Shown piece after piece: positions 31,810-41,435 of a stretch of 53,967 nt of DNA; position 1 is the stretch's first letter; every line of letters begins with the position of its first letter. The stretch is from JBAZDC01 sp041654595. Lineage in GTDB: Bacteria > Pseudomonadota > Gammaproteobacteria > Burkholderiales > Burkholderiaceae_B. Made by a program: the position numbers and the translations under genes. The notes under the pieces were generated by a model that was given only the letters and a program-made list of their open reading frames with translations, was not told the origin of the DNA and did no database searches. The DNA lies in contig CAZKBT010000017.1 of NCBI GenBank assembly GCA_964551305.1, forward strand, positions 1 to 53,967. The letters run 5' to 3'.

Positions 31810-33984
31810 TTATTGGGCGATAACACGCGCCTCGACCTCCAAGCGGAATGAGCCGAGAAGAAGAAGGGGCGCCGAACTGCAGCTCAACCCGAACCAAGAT
31901 TTTTCTTCGTACTCCAAGGGCTTGGCGTCGGGGTTGGCCGCGATGACAAAGATCTCCCAGTCGCCCCGTGCCGGCTCGCCATAGAATGCATAACTTCCCA
32001 GGGCATAGTGGTTAAATAGCGGCACAAGCATGCCGGAGCCTCTGAAATGATCATTTGGCAGTTTGAGCAGGGAAGTCGTGCCCGAGGGGGACTTGACCGC
32101 GATACCGATCGAGCCCAGGCAGACGCCCATGCCCGACAGGCGGACCTGAAATTGGTCCACCGTTTGAGCGGCCTTCCAGGTGAACTTCTCCGCTGATGTC
32201 ACTTGCTGGTATGGGAACGGGCCGATGCGGACTTGTGTTTCGCCGAGCGTTCTGGAGGCAGACGCTCCCGCGGACGGAGGATAGTCCTTATGCCAATAGG
32301 CCACAGGCCGGAAGTTGGGAATTCGAACGTCTTCGGTGCGGCTCATGCCCGGGTTATCTCTGTACGCCAACGCTAGGGCCACCGCTTTTTCGGCATCCGG
32401 CACACCGAATCCATACCAATTGGAGTAATCATTGCCCGCGGCGTTTTTTTGCCATCCCAGCTCCAGAGGGAAGGACGTGGCGCCGTCGAAGATGTCCGAC
32501 GCGCCGCCCAGGACACCGTGGAGCAATTGATTGGTGCGTAGATCCATCATGGTGGCCGAGGGGTGGGAGTCGGCCCGACGGACGACACGCTCGTAGCCCT
32601 CGTCCACCTTGCGCGCCGACAGGCGCAGGATGTCGCGCACGTCGCGCCATGTCAGGTCCGGATTGGCGCTGAGCATGAGCGCGGCGACGCCTGATATGGT
32701 GGGGGCGGCCGCCGAGGTCCCGTTCATGTGGGTATAACCGCAATTGGGATTTTCGGGTTCGCCGCGTACGGTTTGGCCGCGGTTGAAAGGGGTGAGCGAG
32801 AAAAGCTCCAGGGGACTGCAATCACTTGTTCTTGTGGTGAAAATGTTCGGACCATCGACGGAATCCTTGATTCCCCACCATGTCTGGAGCCCTTCGCCAT
32901 AAGTGCCATGTCTGCCGCTTTCGCCGCCCATGCCGGTCACCCAAAGCACCGAACCCGCGCTGCTGTAAAAGCTGGCCGACCCTTTGGCGTTAAGAGCCGC
33001 CACCACGATGGCGTTGGGTTCGAGTTTGGTAATGTCGTTGGCTGGATTGGCGCAGCTGAAGCCGCTTGTTTCGCACCACGCACTGCTGCTCTCGCCATAG
33101 TCGTTTCCCGCCGATTTGACGTAGATGGCGCCTTTTCCGCCGCGCAACCGCTTTATCGCTCGGAGAGTCTGAGTCTCTAATTCAGAGAACGCGGTTTCAT
33201 ACGGCATATTCTGGGTGCTCTGCCCCAAGGAAACATTGAAAATGTGCGCCTTGTCGGACCAAGGCGCTCCGCCAAGCGTCCGGATGAGAACGTTTTCCTC
33301 ATCCTGGTTGTCGAGATAGTCGACCGAGCCCAGATTGGCCCGAGGCGCAATACCCATGACGCCTTTGCCATTCTGAGCGGCGGCTATGATGCCGGCGACC
33401 GCTGTGCCGTGGGCGGTCTTGGCGTTCGCCTTCGAGAAATCCCAGGATAGCTCGGGTTTGAAGTTGGGCTGCAGATCTTCATGAAGCGTGTCGACTCCAC
33501 CATCCACGACCAGCACGTTCACGCCCTGGCCCTTGAAGCCTTGCCGATGCGCCGGCTCGACGTTCAGGTCCATCCCGCCGCCGAACGTTTCCGGGAAATA
33601 ATTGAAATAGCTGTCTTTATAATTCAGCGCCCACTGGTACGTATACAGGGGCGCCGTTTCTCCGGTGTCGGTATCCGAGTCACAGGGAAGGAGGTCCATT
33701 TCGTCGGCGTAGTAGCCGCTCGGAATATCGGCGGAGACGCTCATCGGGCGGACGCCGGGATTGGCGCCGCAGGCAAGGGGGTGGGCCGCGGGTGCGTCCA
33801 AGCCCGAGCCGCCGCCGTCGCAGGCGGTGAGCAGGGCAGCCATGATTATGAACAGACCGCGGCGCGTGGGGCTGATACTTGTCAGGCCCGCCTGTTTAAG
33901 AAACCCGTTTCGTTGTAAAGGCAATCTCCCGTTGAGGCCTTGCGTGACGCCAATGGGGGCTTCAAAAGCAGAATTTGTATGCAT
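31810..33984 (-). CDS. subtilisin-like (S8) serine protease lipoprotein with P domain
   Basis: This 724-residue protease has its catalytic triad in order: VLVVDGGVD (Asp), HGTAVAGIIAA (His) and NGTSAAAPTISG (Ser). A C-terminal P/proprotein-convertase domain follows (VRLSGMGVCLGSIGI ... GRGSGMLVP-like region). The N-terminus carries a lipobox (MAALLTAC) then Asp/Gly/Ser-rich sequence, like the maturation protease SphB1 of Bordetella, but the autotransporter beta-barrel is absent. The start is uncertain: ATG 33984 has a long region before the signal, and the frame extends to 34143. It converges on attR. Confidence 0.8.
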   Translation of the reverse strand: MHTNSAFEAPIGVTQGLNGRLPLQRNGFLKQAGLTSISPTRRGLFIIMAALLTACDGGGSGLDAPAAHPLACGANPGVRPMSVSADIPSGYYADEMDLLPCDSDTDTGETAPLYTYQWALNYKDSYFNYFPETFGGGMDLNVEPAHRQGFKGQGVNVLVVDGGVDTLHEDLQPNFKPELSWDFSKANAKTAHGTAVAGIIAAAQNGKGVMGIAPRANLGSVDYLDNQDEENVLIRTLGGAPWSDKAHIFNVSLGQSTQNMPYETAFSELETQTLRAIKRLRGGKGAIYVKSAGNDYGESSSAWCETSGFSCANPANDITKLEPNAIVVAALNAKGSASFYSSAGSVLWVTGMGGESGRHGTYGEGLQTWWGIKDSVDGPNIFTTRTSDCSPLELFSLTPFNRGQTVRGEPENPNCGYTHMNGTSAAAPTISGVAALMLSANPDLTWRDVRDILRLSARKVDEGYERVVRRADSHPSATMMDLRTNQLLHGVLGGASDIFDGATSFPLELGWQKNAAGNDYSNWYGFGVPDAEKAVALALAYRDNPGMSRTEDVRIPNFRPVAYWHKDYPPSAGASASRTLGETQVRIGPFPYQQVTSAEKFTWKAAQTVDQFQVRLSGMGVCLGSIGIAVKSPSGTTSLLKLPNDHFRGSGMLVPLFNHYALGSYAFYGEPARGDWEIFVIAANPDAKPLEYEEKSWFGLSCSSAPLLLLGSFRLEVEARVIAQ

Positions 33985-34248
33985 GAGTTTAAAAACGTTG
34001 GAAAGCGTAAAGAAGATCCGTATTACAGGCTCGGTACCGTTGCGGCTCAATTTGTTTTCGACGAATAGGCTGATTTGCTCGACGAAATCGAACGGGCTCT
34101 GTGGTAAGCGGACGACTATGGCGGCCGGGAGGTGCGGAAACAAGCGCCGGCGGGACGATCCGTAGTCGAATAGGCTCGAATAGACTTGCGCACGCTACAA
34201 TCCGACAACCCGGGCGCGGCCCCCCCCTTCGAGTTCAGAGAGCTTTTC

Positions 34249-35400
34249 ATGCAAATGGTCTACTCGTCCACCTTGGTGATGATGATCACTTTGCTGGCCA
34301 TCCTCCTGGCTGTGATTATATTGACGCGTGCCAGCTTCCCGCGCGCCATCGACGGCATCGACCAGTGGGCGGCGGCCGTCGTGTTCACCATCGCTTCGGG
34401 CGCCTTGTTCACCATGCGGTCGGCGCCTCCTTTTTTTCACATCATCCTGGCCAACGGCTTCTTGATCCTGGCCTTGATATACATGGCCGCTGCTCTGTTG
34501 CGCATGTATCGCCTGCGGCTTCCCCCCACGCGACTGGTCGTCGCCGGGGCGATTTCCGTCATGCTGGCCATGGCGTGGTACACCTACGTCCAGCCCTCGT
34601 TCCAGGTCCGGCTGTTCATCATATCTCTCCTGTCCACCTGCGCATTCGGATACATCGGCTGGCTTGCTCTGCGTCATGGCAAGCGCAGCATCGGCAGTCT
34701 GGTCATCGCGCTGTCGCTGGGACTAGCCTCGCTGAGCTGCCTTGTGCGTCTGGCCACGCTCCTGATGGGGGTCGATGATCCCGGCGATCTGTTCGATCCC
34801 GGGGTACTGCAGGTCATCTACCTCGCCGTTTTCAACATTACCTCGCTCATCGCCACGGTGGGTTTCATTGTCATGGCCAACGAGCAACTACGAAGCATCA
34901 TGGAGTTCAACGCGGCGCATGACGCGTTGACCGGCGCGCTGAACCGGGGCGCTTTTTTCGAGCGGGCCAACGCTGAATTCCAGCGCAGCCGCCGTCATGC
35001 CACGCCCTTGTCGATCGCCCTGATGGATCTGGACAACTTCAAGAGGATCAACGACCGCCATGGCCATGCGGCCGGCGACCGGGTGCTCGTGGATTTTTGC
35101 GCGACTGTGCGCAGCGCGCTGCGCAGTGGCGATTCCCTGGGCCGTTACGGGGGCGAGGAGTTCGTTCTTCTGCTGCCGGGCGCCACGCGTGAAGAAGCCG
35201 GCGTCGTGATGCAAAGGCTGGTCGATACCGTGCTGCCGGGACCCGGGCTGCCGCCTTATGCTTTCAGCATCGGCTATGCTTCTTTGACGCCCGGCATGGC
35301 CGGAGTGGATGATCTGTTGATCGCCGCCGACAAGGCCTTGTACCGGGCCAAGGAAAATGGACGAGGCCGCATAGAGGCGTGGAGCCCGGTGCAACCCTGA
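34249..35400 (+). CDS. membrane diguanylate cyclase
   Basis: This 383-residue protein makes cyclic di-GMP. About six or seven membrane segments fill residues 1-210, and a GGDEF domain follows. The active site reads RYGGEEFVLLLPG, and an RSGD (RxxD) product-inhibition site lies five residues before it. AHDALTGALNRGAFF is the domain's opening motif. ATG 34249 is chosen over TTG 34186, which would overlap poor leader sequence. The sensory ligand of the membrane part is unknown. It is divergent from the protease and convergent with the methyltransferase. Confidence 0.88.
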   Translation: MQMVYSSTLVMMITLLAILLAVIILTRASFPRAIDGIDQWAAAVVFTIASGALFTMRSAPPFFHIILANGFLILALIYMAAALLRMYRLRLPPTRLVVAGAISVMLAMAWYTYVQPSFQVRLFIISLLSTCAFGYIGWLALRHGKRSIGSLVIALSLGLASLSCLVRLATLLMGVDDPGDLFDPGVLQVIYLAVFNITSLIATVGFIVMANEQLRSIMEFNAAHDALTGALNRGAFFERANAEFQRSRRHATPLSIALMDLDNFKRINDRHGHAAGDRVLVDFCATVRSALRSGDSLGRYGGEEFVLLLPGATREEAGVVMQRLVDTVLPGPGLPPYAFSIGYASLTPGMAGVDDLLIAADKALYRAKENGRGRIEAWSPVQP

Positions 35401-35423
35401 CGTTGTCCGGTCATGGGCAGCCT

Positions 35424-36062
35424 CTAGCGGCCGGCGCGGTTGCTTTGCCATACGCTTGCCAGCCAAGGTTGCTGGTCGCGCGGCAAGCCTTCGGGCCGAT
35501 AGTAATGTTCCAGCTCGTCGAAGCCGGCGGCGTTCAGTAGCCGCCTCCAGTTTTCCAGGTCATGGTAAGCGCTGTAGCGCTCGCCCCGCCATTGTTCCGT
35601 GTTGTGGCCGTGAAGGTTCGAGCTGAAGAGTATTCCCCGCGGCTTGAGCGTCGAGCGTAATGCGGCCAGGACGCGCGGCAGAATGACGGTGGGGACGTGG
35701 AACAGCACGGCATTCGCGAAAATACCGTCGAAGCGGCCGGGGGGCAGATCCAGGTCGAACAGGTTCTGGTGCCATACCTCGCACCCCGAATAGTCGCGCG
35801 CCATTTTGACGAACTGCTCGGAGCCGTCCAGGCCGATCGCCTGATGTCCCAGCGCGCGGAAAGTCTTGAGGTCCCGGCCTGGGCCGCAGCCGAGATCCAG
35901 TATGGCGCAGGGCGGCTCGGCCTGGATGTTCCGCAGCAGGGCGGCGATGTTCTGGCTGACGTCGTGATCGAGCGTACTGGCGCGAAAACGGTCGGCGACG
36001 CTGTTGTAGTGAGCCAGCGTCAGTTCGCCGATGCGGCGTAGATCGTCGTTGTCCATAGTCAT
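35424..36062 (-). CDS. class I SAM-dependent methyltransferase
   Basis: This 212-residue enzyme has a Rossmann-type SAM fold: motif I ILDLGCGPGRDLKTF, motif II GLDGSEQFVKMARD, FDGIFANAVLFHV and LKPRGILFSSNLHG. The target is not visible in the sequence. It is read leftward and a 169-base gap separates it from the MmyB-like regulator downstream, with a GC hairpin at 36177-36203 but no T-run. Probably its own transcript. Confidence 0.85.
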   Translation of the reverse strand: MTMDNDDLRRIGELTLAHYNSVADRFRASTLDHDVSQNIAALLRNIQAEPPCAILDLGCGPGRDLKTFRALGHQAIGLDGSEQFVKMARDYSGCEVWHQNLFDLDLPPGRFDGIFANAVLFHVPTVILPRVLAALRSTLKPRGILFSSNLHGHNTEQWRGERYSAYHDLENWRRLLNAAGFDELEHYYRPEGLPRDQQPWLASVWQSNRAGR

Positions 36063-36231
36063 GCTTATTCGCCTCGTTGTATCGTGACCGTCTTGGTGTT
36101 ACAGCAAAAACCAAATCCTGGTTTCTGAGTTTGCACGGCTTTACGAATTACATCAAGGGCGGGTTTCGCAATGCGGGCCCGGCAGCCCGGCGTCCTGCCG
36201 GGCGAGCGCATGCAGGCGGCGAGAGCCGGTC

Positions 36232-37062
36232 TCAGGGCCGGGAGCCGTCGTTCATCAAAACGATCAGCTTGCAGTCGGGATGGCTCATCAAGCGGAACGT
36301 AAACTGCCGGTAATAGGCTTCTTTGCCGTTCTTGCGAAAAGGCCGAAGCAGGCCTCCGTCCCTGTCCACCACGGTATGACGAGTCCACCAATAGGCAAAC
36401 ACCGGACTTTCGTTCAGCAGTCTATCCACTTCCGCATGCACGGCCGGTTCATCGATATACGGGGCGACGTCGGCTCGAAATTCAGCGGTGACCCTGCCGG
36501 CCCGGGACTCCCAGTCGATTAAATGCGTCCGGGAAGATTCGTCCAGAAAGAAAAAATGCAGCAGGTTCGTGCCGCTTTTTTTCTTGGGCCAGCCGCCGAA
36601 CAGTTCTTTGAACTCATCATTGCAAGCCAGAACGTTCCAGCAAGGATCGACGATATAAGCCGCCGCCTGAATGCGCTTGACGCATTCCATCAAGCCGTCA
36701 CGCAACGTGCCGGGCGCGCCGGCTTCCCGTTCGGGGTCGACCATTTCGGCCAGCTCGAATAAATATCGGCGCTCTGCGCGCGACATGCGCAAAGCATCCG
36801 CGATTTGAGCCCATACGCTGGCTGATGCGGATACTTCGTGTCCTTGCTCCAGCCGGGTATACCAAGCCGGGCTAATGCCACACAGTTGCGCGACCTCTTC
36901 GCGCCGCAAGCCGGGCGTGCGGCGCCGGCTCACTACCGGGAAACCCACCTCCGAGGGTGAAACGCGGGCTCGAACGTTGCGCAGGAAGTCCCCCAACGCG
37001 GCATGCCGGGTCGATTTTTTTTCCTTCGGGCTCACTGTCGCGCGAGATCGCTGCTTCTTCAT
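36232..37062 (-). CDS. MmyB-like XRE transcription regulator
   Basis: This 276-residue regulator has an N-terminal XRE helix-turn-helix (GLRREEVAQLCGISPAWYTRLEQG) and a C-terminal MmyB-like ligand-binding domain (AAYIVDPCWNVLACNDEFKELF ... VHAEVDRLLNESPVFAYWW). Family members often sense small acids or fatty acyl groups. ATG 37062 is chosen because upstream frame to 37380 covers the FAH gene in another phase. It is the last gene of the uptake/catabolic operon, 41 bases beyond the FAH stop. Confidence 0.85.
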   Translation of the reverse strand: MKKQRSRATVSPKEKKSTRHAALGDFLRNVRARVSPSEVGFPVVSRRRTPGLRREEVAQLCGISPAWYTRLEQGHEVSASASVWAQIADALRMSRAERRYLFELAEMVDPEREAGAPGTLRDGLMECVKRIQAAAYIVDPCWNVLACNDEFKELFGGWPKKKSGTNLLHFFFLDESSRTHLIDWESRAGRVTAEFRADVAPYIDEPAVHAEVDRLLNESPVFAYWWTRHTVVDRDGGLLRPFRKNGKEAYYRQFTFRLMSHPDCKLIVLMNDGSRP

Positions 37063-37103
37063 ACTTAATCTCCGTGGCGCATGGGGCGGGGCTTCATGCA
37101 AGC

Positions 37104-37880
37104 TTACAAGCGTCGGACCGTATTGGTCAGCGTGCCGATCCGGTCGAACGTGATGCTCACGGTATCGCCCACGCTCAGGCCCGCCGAAGTCGTCGGCGTG
37201 CCGGTCGCCACGAGATCGCCCGGGTTGAGCGTCATAATATGCGAAAAATAGCTCAGCATATCCGGTATGGAAAAAATCATGTCGTTGGTATTGTTGACTT
37301 GCAATCTGCCGCCGTTGACCGTCGTCTGAAACTCGAGGTTTCCGGGGTCGGCGATGTCGGTTTCGATCCAGGGCCCGCATGGGCAGAATGTGTCGAACGA
37401 CTTGGCATGAGGCATGTGCATCAACGAATTGTCTTTGAATTGAATATCCCTGGCGGTCACATCGTTGACGATGGTGTAGCCGAAAATGGCGTTGCGCGCT
37501 TGTTCGGGCGTCGCTTTGTAGATTTTCTTGCCCACGACTATCGCCAGTTCGGCTTCGAATTCGAGCCGCTTGGTCTGGTCGGGATAGTCGACGGCGGAAT
37601 CCGGCCCCGTCAATGAACTGGGGGCTTTAAGAAAAAATACCGGGGCCTTGGGTATGGCCAGCCCCAACTCCAGCAAATGACTTCGATAGTTGGCGCCGCC
37701 GGCGACGATTTTACCGGGATCGCAGGGCGCCAACAAGGTTATTTCATCAAGGGAAAACTGTTCGCCGCTTAGGGCCAGGCCGTCATAGGGCTCATGCAAT
37801 AGACCCAGTACCCGATCACCGTCGATCTGGCCGTAGAAAGGGCGCTTCGTTTCAGGATGAACACCGCGTAGGAATTTCAT
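37104..37880 (-). CDS. fumarylacetoacetate hydrolase family enzyme
   Basis: This 258-residue protein matches the FAH superfamily, metal-dependent enzymes that hydrolyse or hydrate dioxo- and oxo-acids from aromatic or sugar breakdown. Motifs are FEAELAIVVGKKIYK, NDVTARDIQFKDNS, PCGPWIETDIADP and the C-terminal GDLVATGTPTTSAGL. The acidic residues in the first and later motifs would hold Mg or Mn. GGAG precedes ATG 37880. It is downstream of the ABC transporter genes, so its substrate is probably imported by them or derived from that import. Confidence 0.85.
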   Translation of the reverse strand: MKFLRGVHPETKRPFYGQIDGDRVLGLLHEPYDGLALSGEQFSLDEITLLAPCDPGKIVAGGANYRSHLLELGLAIPKAPVFFLKAPSSLTGPDSAVDYPDQTKRLEFEAELAIVVGKKIYKATPEQARNAIFGYTIVNDVTARDIQFKDNSLMHMPHAKSFDTFCPCGPWIETDIADPGNLEFQTTVNGGRLQVNNTNDMIFSIPDMLSYFSHIMTLNPGDLVATGTPTTSAGLSVGDTVSITFDRIGTLTNTVRRL

Positions 37881-37917
37881 TGCTTGCTCCGGAAAACAAT
37901 AGTGGATGGGACGGGTT

Positions 37918-38709
37918 TCACTGCTTTTCTTCCTGCCAGGGAATCAGCCGGGCGCGAATGAAAAGCAGCATTCGATCCAGCAGGATTCCTATGAAAAGCA
38001 TGACGAGGATGTAGACGTAGACGGTGGGCGTTTCGAAAAAACGTTGGGCGAAGATGAGCGAGGCTCCCAGGCCTCCTCCGCCGGCGACCATTTCGCATGT
38101 GAACGTCGTGATCAGCGCCGCAGGAAGCGTAATCCGCACGCAGGTGAAAATGGCGGGCGCGATCGCAGGGAATATGATGCGCCGGGGCAGGGCATGTTCC
38201 GGCGTGCCCATGCTTTGCGCCGACCACACGATGGTCCTGCTCAAGGATGAGGCGGCCTGCTGGATGATGATGATGACCGGGAATATACAGGTCAGCATGA
38301 TAAGAACGATCTTTGACAGGTCGCCGATGCCGAAATAAAGAATGAACAAGGGAATCAGAACTATCTTGGGGGCGGGAAACCCCAAGGAAATCAGCGGCTC
38401 GAAGAACCAGGCCATCCAGCGGTTGCGCGCCATCGAAATACCGATCATCACGCCGGAAAACAGCGCCAGGCCCATCCCGGCCGCGGCCCGATACAGACTT
38501 ACCGACAAGGGCTCCATGATTTCCCGGGCCGACAGCAATACGCCGAACTGTCTGAGGACGTCGGCTGGAGCAGGCAAGAAGAGCGGCGCTACCCAGCCTT
38601 TGCTGGTCGCTGCTTGCCACGCGCACAAGACGACGGTGAACGGCAGGCAGAACACCAGCGCCCGAAGAAGCGCCCTGCGCCCGGGCCGGCTGTCAGGACG
38701 GCTAGGCAT
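37918..38709 (-). CDS. ABC transporter permease (SsuC/TauC-like), second subunit
   Basis: This 263-residue inner-membrane permease has about six hydrophobic helices and the EAA-type loop (MGTPEHALPRRIIFPAIAPA) that docks on the ATPase. It is close in type to the partner coded upstream, suggesting a heterodimeric channel. Start at 38709 overlaps the partner by eight bases. Family members move sulphonates, taurine, nitrate or thiamine precursors; the substrate here is unknown. Confidence 0.85.
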   Translation of the reverse strand: MPSRPDSRPGRRALLRALVFCLPFTVVLCAWQAATSKGWVAPLFLPAPADVLRQFGVLLSAREIMEPLSVSLYRAAAGMGLALFSGVMIGISMARNRWMAWFFEPLISLGFPAPKIVLIPLFILYFGIGDLSKIVLIMLTCIFPVIIIIQQAASSLSRTIVWSAQSMGTPEHALPRRIIFPAIAPAIFTCVRITLPAALITTFTCEMVAGGGGLGASLIFAQRFFETPTVYVYILVMLFIGILLDRMLLFIRARLIPWQEEKQ

Positions 38710-39520
38710 AGGCGCTCCCGCGGGAAGCGGTGTCTTCCCAATACAGTAGGCGCCGGGATAGCGCCATCAGTAACTGGTCCGCAATGAACGCCACCAGGAC
38801 CACCGCCAATATGCCGGCCATCATGTAGTCATAAGTGCCGCCTTCTCCGTAGAGAAAGATGAGTTTTCCCATGCCTATTTTCGTGGCGATCATCTCGGCC
38901 GATATAACGAGAACGAAGCAATATCCCAAGCCTATCCGAACCCCGTTGAAGATGGACGCGGTCGCGGCCGGCAACAATATGTTCACGAGCAGCCGGCGTG
39001 GTCCCGTCCCCATCGCGCGCGCGCTCCAGATCAGCTCCTTGGGGACTTGGCTGACGCCGTGATATGCCGAGACGAGTATCGGCAGTAGGCAGCCCAGGAC
39101 TACCGTGAGCAAATTGCTCATGCCGCCGATTCCGAACCATAGGATGAAGAGGGGAATGAGCGCGGATTTCGGCAACGAGTAGGTGGCGGCGACCAGCGGT
39201 CCGAACATGCGGTCGAGCCACCGATTGACCGCCATTCCCGCGCCGAGCATGACGCCCGCGATCGTGGCGATGAACAGCCCGAGGAAGGCGATGGTCAAAG
39301 TGGCGCCCAGGTTCGGTCCGAGCTCTCCATCGGCCGCCATTTTCCAGAAGGCGATCGCCACGTTATGAAACGGCGGAAAGAATCGCGAGGAAATCCAGCC
39401 GCTTCCAGGCACGATTTCCCAGGCGAGGAAAACGATGAGTACGGGAATCCATCGATGCCGCAGCACCTTGTCAAGGTGGAGCCTCGAAGAAGCGGAAGCG
39501 ACGTCCGGCACCGCGTTCAT
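38702..39520 (-). CDS. ABC transporter permease (SsuC/TauC-like), first subunit
   Basis: This 272-residue permease has six probable membrane helices and the coupling loop MGTGPRRLLVNILLPAATAS. It overlaps the ATPase gene by four bases (ATGA) and the second permease by eight. Together with it and the ATPase it forms an importer of the SsuABC/TauABC class. No substrate can be read from the sequence. Confidence 0.86.
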   Translation of the reverse strand: MNAVPDVASASSRLHLDKVLRHRWIPVLIVFLAWEIVPGSGWISSRFFPPFHNVAIAFWKMAADGELGPNLGATLTIAFLGLFIATIAGVMLGAGMAVNRWLDRMFGPLVAATYSLPKSALIPLFILWFGIGGMSNLLTVVLGCLLPILVSAYHGVSQVPKELIWSARAMGTGPRRLLVNILLPAATASIFNGVRIGLGYCFVLVISAEMIATKIGMGKLIFLYGEGGTYDYMMAGILAVVLVAFIADQLLMALSRRLLYWEDTASRGSAYA

Positions 39521-40296
39521 AGCGCCTCTCTCTGAGATATCTGCCGCCTTACCGCGAGCCAGACTTGATTGCGCAGGCGTCCGAATTCGTCCGATACGAC
39601 CGTTGCTTCGCGGCCTTGGCCGCGGTCCAGATCGATGTCGAACTCATGCACGATGCGCCCGGGCTGGCTGGACATCACCAAGACTCTTTGTGACAGATAG
39701 ACGGATTCGTCGACGTCGTGAGTCACCATCAGGATGGTTTTGCCCGTCGATTGCCAAATCTTGAGAAGCTCGTCCTGCATGGTTTCCCTGGTCTGCGCAT
39801 CAAGCGCTCCGAAGGGCTCGTCGAGCAACAGGATCTTGGGGTCGTATGCCAACGTCCGTGCCAGGGCGACCCGTTGCTGCATGCCGCCTGACAGTTCCCT
39901 GGGATAGCGCTTCTTGAAGGCCGTCAATCCCACCATCCGGGTGTAGGCGTCGACGATGGCTTGCCGTTCCGCCTTGGGGACCCCGGTCGATTTCAGTCCA
40001 TAAGCGATGTTGTCTTCCACGGTCAGCCAGGGGAACAGCGCATATTGCTGAAAGACGACACCTCTATCGATTCCCGGCCCGGTGACGGGATCGCCTTGCA
40101 CCCTGATCGAGCCGATTTCCGTGGGGATGAACCCACCGATCATGTACAGCAGCGAGGATTTCCCGCAGCCCGAGGGACCGACTATGGAAACGAATTCCCC
40201 CTCCGTTATCTGGAAGTTAATGCCGGTCAGGGCTTTGACCGAACCTTGCCGGGATTGATAGCTTTTCCCGACTTCCTCGACCGAGATGATAGCCAT
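39517..40296 (-). CDS. ABC importer ATPase (SsuB/TauB-like)
   Basis: This 259-residue ATPase powers the importer: Walker A GPSGCGKSS, Q-loop in VFQQYALF, signature LSGGMQQRV, Walker B ILLLDEPFGALD and H-loop VTHDVDES. ATG 40296 shares one base with the upstream stop (TAATG), showing tight coupling with the binding-protein gene. The longer frame to 40542 covers the previous gene's end and is not needed. Confidence 0.9.
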   Translation of the reverse strand: MAIISVEEVGKSYQSRQGSVKALTGINFQITEGEFVSIVGPSGCGKSSLLYMIGGFIPTEIGSIRVQGDPVTGPGIDRGVVFQQYALFPWLTVEDNIAYGLKSTGVPKAERQAIVDAYTRMVGLTAFKKRYPRELSGGMQQRVALARTLAYDPKILLLDEPFGALDAQTRETMQDELLKIWQSTGKTILMVTHDVDESVYLSQRVLVMSSQPGRIVHEFDIDLDRGQGREATVVSDEFGRLRNQVWLAVRRQISQREAL

Positions 40297-41342
40297 TATG
40301 CGCAGGCGCCTGGCAGTAAGGAAAGGTCGAAGTACTTCGACACGTCGATAGGTTTGTCCAATATGCCGTTGGCATGCATGGCATCGATGGGACTTTGAAC
40401 CAGGCTGGGCGAAAGACAGCCGTTGCGGTCTCGATAATAGTCGTCGTCCGTCATGAAATAGCCCAGATTTTCGGGTTTCACCCGCGTTGCTTCCGCACAG
40501 ATTTCTATCGCTTTTTCTCGATTGGACGGCTCGTAAAACCATTGCAGCCCATGAATGTAGTCAGCCAGAAAATCCTTGATTGCCTGAGGATGCCGTTTGA
40601 TGAAATCATTGGTCGCGACGTGGAAAATCGTGGCGAAGGTTCCAAAAGAATCACTGCTGTTGAATATGCCCCTGAAGTCGCCCGTAGGAATTTCGTCGGC
40701 CCAGAAGGGCAGGATGATCACGCCTAGATCGATGCGCTTGGCTCGCAGCGCCGCCGCTTGATTAACGAAATTGACCTCGACGATCTGCACGTCCTTGCGC
40801 GGATCCAGGCCTTCTTTGGCAAGCCGCGTGCGCAGCATCAAGTCGATGGCGGAGCCAAAAGCATTGATGCCGATTCGCTTGCCCTTCAAATCGGCGACGG
40901 TTTTTATGTCGGAGTCTTTGAGAACGTAGAATGTCGTCGAATGATATCCCGGTTGACCTTCACGGCTGCTGTCGGCGACGATGCTCAGGCCGCCGGGCAC
41001 GGTGTTCTTCGCAATGGAGGATGCGAATACGGCAAAGGACAGCGTGGCCATGTCCGCCTCACGGGCTGCCAACAAGGTCCCGGCTTCCGGAGTGCCCCGC
41101 GTGAAGGTCATGTCCAGCCGGTATGTTTTGTCGATGTTCTTCAAGACATTTTTCTTCATCCAGTCGGTAAAGATCAATGTTTCCATCTCGTTGGGGCCCA
41201 CGGCTCCCCCGGTCGCGTAGCGGATCGCGGGAAGCTCTTGATTCTGCGCGCGCAGGATGGCCGGGAAGGGCAAAGCGCTGAAGGCCAGCGCAGAGCTCAA
41301 GAAGCGACGCCTGGACGACTTGATTCTTTGATCGTTGAACAC
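40296..41342 (-). CDS. ABC/NMT1-like substrate-binding protein
   Basis: This 348-residue periplasmic protein has a twin-arginine-like signal (SSRRRFLSSALAFSALPFPA) and an NMT1/SsuA-type ligand fold (DSDIKTVADLKGKRIGINAFG, then GLDPRKDVQIVEVNF). It captures the substrate for the ABC importer coded next. It uses GTG 41342 behind AAAGGAG. The binding site residues do not tell the ligand. Separated from the RidA gene by 93 bases. Confidence 0.85.
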   Translation of the reverse strand: MFNDQRIKSSRRRFLSSALAFSALPFPAILRAQNQELPAIRYATGGAVGPNEMETLIFTDWMKKNVLKNIDKTYRLDMTFTRGTPEAGTLLAAREADMATLSFAVFASSIAKNTVPGGLSIVADSSREGQPGYHSTTFYVLKDSDIKTVADLKGKRIGINAFGSAIDLMLRTRLAKEGLDPRKDVQIVEVNFVNQAAALRAKRIDLGVIILPFWADEIPTGDFRGIFNSSDSFGTFATIFHVATNDFIKRHPQAIKDFLADYIHGLQWFYEPSNREKAIEICAEATRVKPENLGYFMTDDDYYRDRNGCLSPSLVQSPIDAMHANGILDKPIDVSKYFDLSLLPGACA

Positions 41343-41435
41343 GTTTGTCTCCTTTGGGTTATGAGGGGCGCGGAAACTGATTTCGGCTTTGTCGGCATGT
41401 GGGGCCGAGGCAATCGTCGGCTTTGACCGGGACCG

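Noticed and set aside
31810..31819. third occurrence of TTATTGGGCG
   Set aside because: It is inside the host protease coding end, lacks the T-run and the TTGATATG part, and a 10-base match by chance is possible.
32196..32672. rightward frame opposite the S8 protease
   Set aside because: Arg/Pro-rich product typical of an antisense frame in GC-rich DNA; the opposite strand carries the catalytic motifs.
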